Both the position numbers and the translations under genes were made by a program. The notes beneath the pieces were generated by a model that ran no database searches, was not told the DNA's origin, and worked only from the letters and a program-made list of their open reading frames with translations. From positions 1,922,001 through 1,986,000 of the forward strand of contig JAGMUV010000001.1 of assembly GCA_020744425.1 (NCBI GenBank): DNA of 64,000 nt, written 5' to 3'. Position 1 is the first letter of the stretch; each line of letters begins with the position of its first letter. The stretch is from Dactylonectria macrodidyma. Taxonomy: Eukaryota > Ascomycota > Sordariomycetes > Hypocreales > Nectriaceae. This document shows positions 44,984-56,222 of the stretch, one piece after another.

Positions 44984-45934
44984 TTAAATAATCGCCGTCA
45001 TGGGCCCGTCTCTAAAGAATGAGAACTGCAGCTCGTAGGTTGTCATCCTTATACCGAATGTGAACTCGCAGTTGTTGATGGCGAGCTTCTTTATGGTCCC
45101 GCTGATGCTGGGTCTGAACGGCCTATTCACAATACCATCCATTGCTGCTGGCGGTTGAGACGCGTCTCGAGGATTGCCTGGTGACCAAGACGTCGACGTC
45201 AACAGTTGGAGGGTTTCGATGTCGAATATGTCGATAGTGGCGGTGTGTTTATCGATGTCGAACAAACGCCACGATGCCATCGTTGGGTTGGCCAGATATG
45301 TGTAGCCATCCGTCGGCAGTCTGATGTCCCAGAACGAGCCATCTATCATTGACATCCTGTCCTCCATGCTGTTGCGCACCGATCCCCAGGTCAGGGGGTA
45401 CGACAAGAAGTCTATCGTCGAGAACCCGGTCGGTCTGGTCACAATCACTCTCATGTCTAGCTCACTACGTGTCCTGAACACAACCGTGTTGCGCGCGACT
45501 ATCTCCGACTTGCCCCTTGGGTCGGTCGTCATCTTGGTTATTATGCCGTTCAATATGGTCAACAACGATTCGTCAACACCCGGAGGAGACCAGATCACTA
45601 GCACAACCGTGGGTACGTCTGGTGTGTAAAGGCCATTCATGTCACGACCGTCGTCTCTACACCTACCACTCCCATGGACCCTGTCATTCAGCTCGACGGC
45701 ACCGGACCCTACGAACGCGACGTCGAAGCCCATCTTGGCCATCGTAGTAACGTACTCCATGATCCAACCCAACGTCGCTCTTCTGTTGATGTACGCCTTC
45801 TTTTCCATATCGGTCATCTGGTAGCTCATCATTCTTGATAAGATTGTCGCCATCACCGGCCCTGTCATCGAAAGCATATTGTCCCTGAACTCAGGTATCG
45901 CATTGAACGCGTACTTGAACATACTGTAGGTCAT
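44984..45934 (-). CDS. orphan Met-rich protein, 5' end possibly decayed
   Basis: A 316-codon frame from the first ATG at 45,934. The same frame stays open to about 46,060, and the 42 codons before the ATG read protein-like (EISTNIASSISGSGLATSDH). A neighbouring frame just upstream also reads protein-like (NPTLDEQRSLIRQVEIFRSE), so an intron or a frameshift probably separates an earlier part. The protein is rich in Met and in beta-type hydrophobic stretches (YTPDVPTVVLVIWSPPGVDE, STIDFLSYPLTWGSVRNSME). No domain, signal peptide or membrane helix is recognised. I cannot name a family. A captured or virus-derived gene is a possibility I cannot support from sequence alone. Confidence 0.5.
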   Translation of the reverse strand: MTYSMFKYAFNAIPEFRDNMLSMTGPVMATILSRMMSYQMTDMEKKAYINRRATLGWIMEYVTTMAKMGFDVAFVGSGAVELNDRVHGSGRCRDDGRDMNGLYTPDVPTVVLVIWSPPGVDESLLTILNGIITKMTTDPRGKSEIVARNTVVFRTRSELDMRVIVTRPTGFSTIDFLSYPLTWGSVRNSMEDRMSMIDGSFWDIRLPTDGYTYLANPTMASWRLFDIDKHTATIDIFDIETLQLLTSTSWSPGNPRDASQPPAAMDGIVNRPFRPSISGTIKKLAINNCEFTFGIRMTTYELQFSFFRDGPMTAII

Positions 45935-46522
45935 CGTGTCTGTCCTTGCAGAGTCGGTTGCCGCGTAGACCTTGATATGATCACTGGTGGCAAGTCCACT
46001 TCCTGAGATGCTTGAAGCTATGTTGGTGGAGATTTCTCCGATCTGAAGATCTCGACCTGTCTAATGAGACTTCGCTGTTCATCCAGCGTTGGGTTCTTAA
46101 ATGTTGAGCATTATCGTCATGGCTGGCCATTGTGGACAACCTCTGGCGAGGTACCACCAATGAGGTGTGCAACCCAGTCTCAGGCAATAACATGCACGTG
46201 CTGGTGGTTGGGGCGCCGGAGCATTAGCGGGGCATGCGGGGAACAAGGGTGAGATTGCGGGCACGCCATGTCCTGAAACACCGTTGTTAGAAAACAGCAT
46301 CCAGCAACATCGAACCAACACTATTATGTCAGAAATTTGGCAGACACCCTGTTCGTAGCAACGCCGTCATTTCATAAATGTAGCAGACATCCTGTCTGTG
46401 GGAATGTCATCATTTTAACAGACATCTTTTCTACGGGCCCTGTATGCTATGAGACTGTATTAATACTATATAATATCCTTTGCACAGCTCGGTCTAACAA
46501 AAGAAAAGAAAACTATTCTGCA

Positions 46523-46921
46523 ATGAATGCTCGTTCATATAAATTAATTATCAAGAACCCTGGACTAGCAACGAAGCTAGAGCAGATGGCTTTCCCTCTC
46601 GCCCCCTTAGTTGAGGTGCAACATGGCACTGTCCACCCCGCATTCCCGAGGACCGTACTTCTGTTCTGGCTTCTCACGAATGAGCAGCTCGAATCTCTGG
46701 CCGAATTCTATCACCAAAGAACCCCCAACGAGTTCACCAATCTCTATCCACACCCTATCAGGGACTGGAACCCCGACATGGCGATTGAAGAGAAGCAGCG
46801 CAAGGTGGGGGAGTTTATTGGTATCCGATTTTGCGACTCGCGCCCACTGAAGACAGATGAGGATATTATGGCAGAGGTTCGGCAAGCGGCGGAGAAGAAG
46901 ACATGGAGAAAGTTATATTGA
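46523..46921 (+). CDS. small hypothetical protein, 132 aa
   Basis: This frame starts at the first ATG (46,523), behind an AT-rich leader that is open but has no earlier ATG in frame. The product MNARSYKLIIKNPGLATKLE continues with PAFPRTVLLFWLLTNEQLES, LAEFYHQRTPNEFTNLYPHP and FIGIRFCDSRPLKTDEDIMA. It has balanced composition and predicted helices, looks like a compact globular protein, and lacks a signal peptide or membrane helix. I recall similar short proteins in Sordariomycetes but no function. It ends in basic KKTWRKLY. Confidence 0.6.
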   Translation: MNARSYKLIIKNPGLATKLEQMAFPLAPLVEVQHGTVHPAFPRTVLLFWLLTNEQLESLAEFYHQRTPNEFTNLYPHPIRDWNPDMAIEEKQRKVGEFIGIRFCDSRPLKTDEDIMAEVRQAAEKKTWRKLY

Positions 46922-48466
46922 CACATAACTATGACGGTTCGGCTTCCATGGACCGTTCCAAAGTAGTATGTATCCCAGTCTTGGAGGAAAATTCCAGACC
47001 TGGGAGGGTTCGGGTTGAGTGCTTGCTGGTCTCGTCCTCAGCCCCTAATCTAGTAGATTTCTATTTTCACCCAATAGCAATGCATACGACAAAGTACACA
47101 TTAGATTCCTTGGTCATCAGTGGAAGGATCCCCAGACACGCGAGACCGACATATTGCTCGCATTATGGCCGAATACGATCCGCCGCATGCCCATTTTGTG
47201 CCTCCTCAGCCATCGCGAATCTTGTGAAGACCTTGCGCAATGAAACTTGTGTACTGTGTACATTTCTTAATAACCTCCGGAATAATGTTTTGCCGTCATA
47301 CGATATCGATAAGGCCAAGTTGCAATGCGCATCGTCCACAAATAGCACCTAAGTTATCTAAGATCCAGCGAACCAAGCTCCAGGCGTCATCATAAGCAAA
47401 TTACAAGGTGAGGAATTCATTAAAGACAAGGACGTAGCTAGATAGCCAAAACGATTGTCCCCTGCATCCACTGCTGCCAGTCGTGCTGCCGCACGCCACT
47501 TCGCGTGGGCAATATTAGGTCCAAAGCTAGGCTAGGGCAGAAAGCGTAAGAAGGGGCTTGAGGAACATCTGCCCATTGGCTAAACGAGATCCACAGACGA
47601 GATCCAGATCCATACGCTCCGTGACAAAGATCTCCCGACCGGGTACGAGCTGGTAGTGGAGCGGATGCAGCGACATGGGCCACCCGCGACCCAGAGTCAG
47701 CTGTGAATGCTGGCTGGCCGCTCCAGGTCGAGCTCCCCCTCAATGCAGATCGTGACTCGACGACCCACGGCGGCCAAGTCACGAAGCTCTGTGCGGTACG
47801 ATGCAGGCGAGGCTGGTCGTGACCGCGTCGCGACGCGTCGGCGCCATGCTGCCCTCGTACTCGACTGGCTGGGATGGAGAACGGAGAACTCTATTGACGG
47901 TTTTGTTAGCCCAACACGTCGGCGATGGGGAAGCATGAACCCGAGCACTCGACTCTGCTGCCTGGAGAATTTGCCCATAAGCAAGTCCCTTGAAGAGATG
48001 AGACGCAACAATAACGCATGATTGGTGAAGAGCGTGTGATGCCGCCCTGCCGTACAGCATGAGAACGATATTATTGGGCGAGAGGTGTCCATTCAATTGC
48101 GAGTAAGCGCCTGTGGCTAAGGGAGTCAGATGATCGACTTGCTTCTGCCCAATATTGCCCAACCGCTTTTTGTTTGAGCGATGGTCGCAGCGTCGTGGCT
48201 TCTTTCATAATCCTTGTTCTTTTTTGGGTACTGTACGCTCTGTTAATTGAACTTCGGCGCAGATCCTAAAATCCTACTGAACCCCCGCGATTAGAGTGGA
48301 CAAGTTGCGCTGTCAGGTTGGTGGTTGTGCTTAGCGATCACAGCGGTCTGCAGGCGGATCCAACTTATCTAGGTGGAGGTAAGTGATCTTTCTAAGAAAC
48401 CTCGGCGACTAAACACTAATGGTTCTTCGTAGCTCACCTTGCCTCTGGATTATCCTGCGAGCGAAC
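46922..48466. other. 1.5-kb spacer, no gene seen
   Basis: It lies between the 132-aa protein gene and the NLR-type receptor. The open frames on both strands (for example around 47,700-48,090) show no protein-like conservation pattern. The last 300 bp presumably carry the receptor promoter. Confidence 0.5.
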
Positions 48467-51400
48467 ATGTCTCAACCTAACGACTACACAATCGGCTGGA
48501 TATGCGCCATAAGAACCGAGTACGTTGCTGCACGAGCATTTCTCGACGAGGAACATAAAGGACCGGGAGCTGTGTCGCCCAATGACAACAATGCTTATAC
48601 ACTAGGCAAAATAGGGGAGCACAATGTCGTTATTGCTGTCTTACCCGACGGTCAGTACGGCATATCCTCTGCTGCAAGTGTCGCAAGAGACATGATGCAC
48701 AGCTTTCCTAATATTAGAGTTGGTCTGATGGTCGGCATTGGGGGCGGTGCGCCAAGCAAAAAGCATGACATCCGTCTGGGCGACATTGTGGTCAGCGCTC
48801 CTCGAGAGGGGAAAGGGGGCGTGTTCCAGTACGACTTCGGCAAAACCATTCAAGATCAGAGCTTCAGGCCAACAGGGTTTCTAAATCAACCTCCGGCTGT
48901 CCTGCTTACAGCGGTGACTGTAATTAGCGGCCAGTACGAGAGCGATGGCCACAGTCTTGAAGAGGAGATAAACGACATTCTCCGAAAGAAGCCAAGACTG
49001 AGGAAGAGGTACAGCCGACCAGACCCAAGCAGCGACAGGCTGTATCAGTCTGAAGTCGTACATCCCGCAGATAGCGACTCAAGCTGCGTGGCAGCCTGTG
49101 GTAGTGATCTATCAAAACTGATTCTGCGATCCGAACGGACTCAAGACGAGGATAATCCGACAATCCACTACGGCGTTATTGCCTCGGGAAACCAGCTGAT
49201 GAAGAATGCTTCGGTCAGGGATAAGCTTGCCGCGGAAGACAACATTCTATGCTTTGAAATGGAAGCGGCGGGGTTGATGAACCACTTTCCTTGCCTAGTT
49301 ATCCGCGGTATATGCGACTACTCGGATTCCCATAAGAACAAGGAGTGGCAGGGCTATGCAGCAATGGTAGCTGCTGCATATGCGAAGGATCTTCTCTGTC
49401 GAATAGGTCCACAAAGGGTTGAAGCTGAAAAGAAGTTCGGCGATATTCTAACTGGTAATTCCAAGGTCTCAGAATCATACTATTAATACATGTTAATCCT
49501 ATGTACAGGCCTCCAAGAAGTTGCAGAAGAGCACCGGGACGTTGCAAAGGAGCAACGTGATATTGCAAAAGAGCAGCTCCAAGCCCAGAAAGATCTAGCT
49601 AAAGAGAGGCTATCCAAAGAAGAACAAGAGTGTCACCAGCTGTTCCGCCTCACAACTAGCAGCAGGGACACCACATACGAGTGGTATAAAGACCGAGTGG
49701 AAGAAAGGGTTGAAGAGACGTGCCTGTGGTTCCTCAAGCACGACCACTTCCAGATGTGGTTGAAACAGGGCTCTGGCCCCCTGCTAGTCACGGCGGATCC
49801 TGGCTGTGGAAAGTCGGTGTTGGCCAAGTACCTAATCGACCACGGCCTGCCACGATCGACAACCATCTGCTATTTCTTCTTCAAAGACCAAGACCAGAAC
49901 ACCGTCCGGCAAGCGCTTTGCGCGCTGCTTCACCAGCTCTTCTCCCTGAAGCCGTCTCTGATCGAACATGCCATGCCACAATTCCGTAAGGATGGGCAAG
50001 GTTTGATTAACTCTACAGAATCGCTCTGGAAGGTTCTGCGCAACGCTATAAAAGATCCCCAGGCAGGACCTGTAATCGTGGTCCTTGATGCCCTGGACGA
50101 ATGTGCCAAATCCGAGTTTGCGGACCTGATGCGGAATGTGGAGAGCCAATTCCGCAGCGACCAGTCGGGCTACGGCAAGTTGAAGTATCTTCTAACGTGC
50201 CGCCCGTATGAGCAGGTTGTGTCCAAGTTCCGTGGCCTGTTGGAAGCCTTTCCAAATATCCGTATACCAGGAGAGGAAGAGTCAGATGCCATCAGCCAGG
50301 AAGTGAATTACGTCATTACACACCGGGTCAATCAGCTATTGACCAAGAAGAGCCTCTCACCCAAAATCAAGAACTGTCTGGAGAAAATACTACAGGAGAC
50401 TGCCCATCGCACCTATCTCTGGGTATACCTTGTGTTTGACTATTTGGAGAAAGAAAACTTTAAAAGGACAGCAAAGGGGATCGAGTCAACCATTGCAACA
50501 CTTCCGAGCAGTGTCAATGAGGCATATGAGCAAATTCTTAACAAGTCCGAAAACTATCATATGGCTCAGAAAGCCTTGAGTATTATCTTGGCAGCGAGCC
50601 GGCCGCTAACCCTCTCAGAAATGAACGTTGCCGTGAATATAGACTACACATCACAGTCTATTCACGACCTCGATTTGGAGGATAACGAGGACTTCAAGAC
50701 AAGTCTCAGATCTTGGTGTGGGTTGTTCGTCTCAATCCATCAAGGCAGTATTTATTTCCTTCACCAAACAGCTCGCGAGTTTCTCCTCGCAGATTTGGCA
50801 TCGCCCACAACTGTTTCAGAGCTACACTGGCATCACTCCATCACTACCCGAGACGCACAAGCCGTTCTTGCGGGGCTCTGCGTGCGCTATCTGGACTTCT
50901 TCAACTCCAACGTTAATCTGCAGACAGATGCGAAGGGAGAAGCCGGCCACTCCGTCGGTAGCCACGCCTTCTTAGATTACTCGGCCAAATGTTGGGGCGC
51001 TCATTTCCGGGACGCAAGTATTATGGATGATGATGCCATTTTACCTTTCGCTCTGAGAATTTGTGATCCGAATTCAAAGAGCTACTCGGTATGGTTTAAA
51101 ATTTATTGGAAGACTACACGTATGAGGACTACTGAGTATTTCACGGATCTCAAGCTAGCGTCATACTATGGCCATCGTGTCGTTGTTAAGCTACTTCTCG
51201 AAAAGGGCGCCGAGATCGAGGCGGACAGCGCGTATGGTCGGACGCCGCTATCGTGGGCCGCCGAGAATGGGCATGAGGCCAGCGTCAAGCTGCTGCTCGA
51301 GAGGGGCGCCGATGTCGAGTCCAAGGACAAATATGGCCAGACGCCGCTATCGCATGCCGCCGGGATGGGGCACGAGGCCGTCGTCAGGCTGCTGCTCGAG

Positions 51401-53046
51401 AACGGCGTCGACATTGACGCGAAGGATAACGATGGTTGGACGCCGCTTTCGCGGGCCGCCGCGGGCGGGCATGAGGCCGTCATCAGGCTGCTGCTCGAGA
51501 ACGGCGTCGACATTGACGCGAAGGATAACGATGGTCGGACGCCGCTTTCGCGGGCCGCCGCGGGCGGGCATGAGGCCGTCGTCAGGATGCTGCCCGAGAA
51601 GGGTGCCGACGTCGAGGTGAAAGATAATGATGGTAGGACGCCGCTATCGTGGGCCGCCGTGAACGGGCACGAGGCCGTCGTCAGGCTGCTGCTTGAGAAG
51701 GGCGCCGACGTCGAGGCGAAGGATAAGCATGGTTGGACTCCGCTTGCGTGGGCCGCTGCGAACGTGCACGAAGCCGTCGTCAGGCTGCTGGTTGAGCAAG
51801 GCGCCGACGTCGAGGCGAAAGATAATGACGGTTGGACACTGCTTTCGCGGGCCGCCGCGGGCGGGCACGAGGCCGTCGTCCAGGCGAAGGATGAGTATGA
51901 TTGGACGCCGCTGCATGTTGCTGCTATGCCCGAGGCCGTCGCGAGGCTGCTGCCTAATGCCGCTGGTCCGCAGGGTCAAGGCTCCCCTATGGTTCCTCAA
52001 CGTCCTGACGGCGCTACGCTCACGGCGTTTTACAGCCGCAGCGAGATGAAACCAGGTAACCTGCGACTAGGCCCTGGCAACAGCCAAGGCGGCGGCGCCA
52101 GCAATCACGCCATGCAAGACTACCAAATGCAGCTGATGCTACTTGAGCAACAGAATAAGAAGCGCCTCATGATGGCCCGGCTTGAGTGGCACGAGGCCAT
52201 CGTCAGGCTGCTGCTCGAGCAGGGCGCCGACGTCGAGTCCAAGGACGAAGATGGCCGGACGCCGGTATCGCGGGCCGCCGAGAACGGGCACGAGGCCGTC
52301 GTCAGGCTGCTGCTTGAGAAGGGCGCTGACATCGAGGAAGGTGGTCAGACGTCGCTATCGTGGGCCGCCAAGAAGGGGCACGAGGCCGTCGTCAAGCTGC
52401 TGCTTGAGAAGGACGCCGACGTTGAGTGCAAGGACGAATATGGTCGGACGCTGCTATCGTGGGCCGCTGAGAATGGGCGCGAGGCCATCGTTAAGCTACT
52501 GCTTGGGAAGGGCGCCGACATCGAGTCCAAGGACAAAGATGGTCGGACGCCGCTGTGGTGGGCCGCCAACGTCGAGTCTAAGTATAAATATGGTTGGCCG
52601 CCGCTACTGTGGGTTATGAATGGGCATGTGTCCAGCGTCAAGCTACTGCTCGAGAAGGGCGCCGACGTCGAGACCAAGGACAGATGGGGTCGGACGCCGC
52701 TATCGCAGGCTGCTGAGAATGGGCACGAGACCGTCATCAAGCTGCTGCTCGAGAAGGGCGCCGACGTCGAGACCAAGGACAGATGGGGTCGGACGCCGCT
52801 ATCGCAGGCTGCTGAGAATGGGCACGAGACCGTCATCAAGCTGCTGCTCGAGACATCGAGGCTAAGGATAGATATGGTCCGACGCCGCTATCGTGGGCCG
52901 CCGAGAAGGGGCACGAGGCCATCGTCAAGCTGATGCTCGAGAAGGGCGCCGACGTCAAGACCAAGGACAAGCGTGGTATGACGCCGCTTTCGTGGGCCAT
53001 TCAGCATGAGGCCATCTTCAAGCTGCTCCAACGAAAATCTCGATAA
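48467..53046 (+). CDS. PNP-NACHT-ankyrin NLR-type receptor, frameshifted near its end
   Basis: Exon 1 (48467..49454) and exon 2 (from 49509) join across a 54-bp intron. Residues 5-325 form a purine nucleoside phosphorylase-like domain ([49 protein letters not shown]). A short coiled linker ([19 protein letters not shown]) leads to a NACHT NTPase with P-loop [10 protein letters not shown] near residue 425 and Walker [11 protein letters not shown] near 519. From about residue 876 come 33-residue ankyrin repeats in two blocks, parted by a roughly 95-residue Gln-rich linker. The frame stops at 52,933 (1,470 aa) because 10 bp are missing near 52,853. Without the loss, repeats continue to a stop at 53,044-53,046. 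Fungal NLR-type proteins of this layout act in non-self recognition and programmed cell death. The core domains are intact, so a shortened product may still work. Confidence 0.88.
51180..52850 (+). repeat. 99-bp ankyrin-coding tandem repeats
   Basis: DNA repeats of about 99 bp encode the ankyrin units. Two neighbouring units near 52,650-52,848 appear identical over a full 99 bp, and another near-identical pair lies around 51,373-51,570. Several units have lost in-frame pieces, which indicates recent unequal exchange or slippage. Confidence 0.85.
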
Positions 53047-54875
53047 CTACAAGACCATTCTCTTCATACCTTTTGGAAAATGGCACTTGCATAGCCTGTT
53101 ACAAGCAATAAGAGCCTTCAGTGCCTTGATCTCGCCTTCCCAAACCTATTCCTACTATGAATAGTGAAGCAGTTGCTTCCCTTCCCTACCTTATGTCTAT
53201 CTGGGCTTGGACCTGGCAGCTATGGCAGTTATAATAGCACACTGTCTAATTTTTAATAACTTTGTTGGAGGCGGGTCGAAGGGGTCCAGATTCATTTATG
53301 GCTGTGATCTCTTAGTTTCACGTCTGCAGAGTGTTGCCGCCACAGGCATCAGGCTAATTTTGGCAGAGTGTGATATGCGTGCATGAAGTCACATCTAAAT
53401 CGAGTCGGGGACTGCGATTTAGCTCAATCACATACATTAACCACTCTGGAACACGTCTGAGGTGATTAAAAATAGTATTCACGAAGTGTGTGCATCCCTA
53501 ACCTCAATCGCGAATGCAAGCTGTATACTGTGCACATGTAAAGTGTGTTGTCGCATATCCAATTACCCCTCCCCCAGGTACGTCCTGATGGAAGATGTTT
53601 GACCATCCATTCTGGGCCTCCGGCCATGCAAAAAACTTAAATGGCGCACATCTATTTACCTTTCTACCAATTACTCCTTGATAAAATGGCCCCAACCCAG
53701 TGCCTCTTGCCATGCTAATCCATGTATATATCCATTGAATGAAAGACTGCAGCAAGTATTAGTACTGCTCTTACCAAGCCACTCAGTACATTTACTTGGA
53801 TAGCCGACAAATAACGCCAGGCTCAACAAATACCGAACCTATATGGCCAACCAGATTGTGGCTAAGCTGAGAGCATGTGTGTTAAGCTTCGGGTAATACA
53901 CAAAGCAAGGGGGCCCCTAGTTCTCCTCGCGGCAGAAGTAGACCTTGGGAGCAGCTGTCAATACCAGAATTTGGAGGTGAGGGGAATCTTACAGTACCAT
54001 CCCATCATGACGCTTATCCGGATTGTATTCAGCAGGCGTAGTCCCCAGGCGAGCCTTTAGCTCCTCAGGAGCTATCAGCTCATGCTGAGTGTCTATTAAT
54101 GTGAACAGACATGATTGGAAGAGATGAGAAATGGCCAGGGCAGTATAGGCGAGTTTCATGCTTTCAGTTATTTAGATTATGATGGTAGTACTCAATTGAA
54201 CATTTACTGGATTCTTAAATACTTTTACCATATATTAAGCACCAGCCAATCAACAGGAGTTTCTAAAGAAGGAATAAATACTGAAAGCTGATTTAACAAA
54301 CCGTACTAAACTAGAATTAGATATAATTAGATAGCCAATAGGGGTGGTGATGCACTCTGAAAGCTAACTGACAACAATTGGCTGGATCTTAGCGCTACTG
54401 TGGTGCGTGGAACAGGTGTTGGCCGACGAATACTAGGATCATGGTCGGTTGCGCCCCGGTTCATAGTTTAGGCCATCTTTTGGTGGATGTCTACTCTGTC
54501 CTTCGGACCCGAGCTCACCCTTCACCACGTTCCGGGGGTATACCTCCACTTACGTTCCGGTGCCTGTCGCTACGCTCGGTCCTCGGGTGTCATGTTCGCT
54601 GGCGCTCACATTGTCATGGTATGCTCCATAGTCAGGAAGGGTAAACGTTGGGAGCAGGAAAGTAGAAGTCACAGTCTGAAAGGTCTACATCATATGCCAG
54701 TAGATTATGGAGTGCTATGATAACACGAAGTACAGTGAGGGAAAGAAAAGAAAAGACAGAAACCATTGCCGTAAGGACAGTGAGGGTATTCCCATAACCA
54801 CTTCAAGTAACAAATTAACCAAAAACATATCACCAAAGTTCCAACTGTTTATTCCATTCCCCGACCGTGTTGGCA
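53047..54875. other. 1.8-kb spacer with a GC-rich patch
   Basis: The first 1.3 kb are AT-rich with no gene seen. Around 54,440-54,640 the composition switches to GC-rich with short palindromic stretches (GTCCTTCGGACCCGAGCTC, CGCTACGCTCGGTCCTCGG) that resemble GC clusters of fungal mitochondrial DNA. No coding frame is supported. Confidence 0.4.
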
Positions 54876-55499
54876 TTACGCCGTCGAAGTCAACCCTAAC
54901 TTCTCCCTTCGCTCACGTTGTCTAGCACAACACGGCTCTCGCCACCACATTACCACTCCGTCCTTGTACGCATTGAAGGCACACTCCTCAATGGCAGTGC
55001 TCAAGGCAGGATGCAGAGCAGACAGCTCCGTCACATACTCAAACCGATTCGTATTGCAAAACATGCGAACATATACAGCCTCCGCGTACTCCGGTTCAAC
55101 GCACACCACGACGCGCTGTAAAGGGGAGCTGCAAGCCTCCACGGCCATGCCCAGCTGTAACAGCACCGTAGACGACTCCGTGTCTCCGTTGAAGAAAAAG
55201 ACAGCGATGTCCGTCATCCGCAGACAGTCCATCTCCCATTGCGCCTGCTCGACGACATGGTTACCAACGAGATCTCCCCTTCCGGGTTGATTGTCCCTCG
55301 TGGGATCATAAAAGACCACATCCTCGTCTGCCAAGGATGCCATCAAAGACTGTCGCCAGTCCACGGCCCCTTGTTCCTGTGCGCTTCCCGCGAAATAGAC
55401 TCGAACTCGCGTCTCAAATTCAATCTTCGTGGGTACCTTTACCACACGAGAGACATGCTCGACCTCGCCTTGGGTCCTCGATGATTCCTCTCCGGTCAT
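54876..55499 (-). CDS. nucleoside 2-deoxyribosyltransferase-like protein
   Basis: 207 aa from the ATG at 55,499. The in-frame extension to 55,697 is basic, hydrophobic leader-like sequence and is less likely. The fold is indicated by VRVYFAGSA (residues 32-40), WRQSLMASLADEDVVFYDPT, EQAQWEMDCLRMTDIAVFFF and STVLLQLGMAVEA in the order of the nucleoside 2-deoxyribosyltransferase-like family. Family enzymes cleave or exchange the base of deoxynucleosides with a catalytic Glu that usually sits in a ...ELG segment. Here that position reads Gln115 (LLQLG), so activity is doubtful, an inference from memory of the family. It lies next to the PNP-NACHT-ankyrin gene, pointing the opposite way. Alternative: a ligand-binding or immunity-related relative without catalysis. 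Confidence 0.68.
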   Translation of the reverse strand: MTGEESSRTQGEVEHVSRVVKVPTKIEFETRVRVYFAGSAQEQGAVDWRQSLMASLADEDVVFYDPTRDNQPGRGDLVGNHVVEQAQWEMDCLRMTDIAVFFFNGDTESSTVLLQLGMAVEACSSPLQRVVVCVEPEYAEAVYVRMFCNTNRFEYVTELSALHPALSTAIEECAFNAYKDGVVMWWREPCCARQRERREKLGLTSTA

Positions 55500-55699
55500 G
55501 ATAGGGACAATAACCTTCGCGGGAACAATCTGTACCAGATAAAACGACGAACAGCCACTCCGTTTCAATAGCGCGCAGCGCCTGTACTTGCTCGTCCTAA
55601 GCAAAGAAAAGAAATAAAAGATAAAAGATAAACCACCTTGTTTGATGGTGTATAGTTTGGCTATAATGTCCACAGGACGAAAGAAGCTTGCCTTCAAGT

Positions 55700-56222
55700 C
55701 GCTTTGGAGGAGGGAGTAAAAAAAAGATGTTTATAAGTCTGCGTTCTACACAGAGGGTGTCCCGCGGAAGATTTCCATCTTAACTATGCCTTCGCTCCCT
55801 TAGTCAGGTGATCACTCAACCATGATATAGTCTGGTCAAGACAGTGGGTCTGCTTCGTCTCTCGCATCCCTTCTTATGACTCACTGATTGATGGTCCATC
55901 CAATCAGTGTTAGTCGCCCTTCGGTACCTGAAGTTGATGGCTTGGGGTGTCCGTGGTCACAGGCTCCCCTTGTCGATCTCAGTCCAATCATTCTGGGACA
56001 GAGGAGAGATAGGGTGTTTCCTTTCCTCCTCCTGATCACACTCCGTCCTGGGGACCTCCGGAAGGTAAGGATTGGTCTTTTACTCGCCATCCACTTTAAG
56101 CGCCCAAAACAGAACCACAGATCCTAATCAAGAAAACAGAACTTGGTTTGACAAAGGGAAATGTTTAAAGGTTGATCTCTACGGCCAAAACGAGGCGTCT
56201 TTTGCAGAACGTTGCTAATAAC
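55700..56222. promoter_or_regulatory. divergent spacer with an imperfect palindrome
   Basis: About 520 bp between two divergent genes. A near-perfect inverted repeat, ACTGATTG...CAATCAGT with a GGTCC centre, lies at 55,883-55,908 and contains CCAAT. It may be a binding site, but no factor can be named. Confidence 0.4.

Noticed and set aside
46903..47352. 149-codon open frame after the 132-aa protein gene
   Set aside because: It overlaps the preceding gene's end, has no domain, and composition does not look coding.
52345..52839. Ser-rich open frames antisense to the ankyrin repeats (also 51,166-51,513)
   Set aside because: They are periodic shadows of the 99-bp ankyrin DNA repeats.
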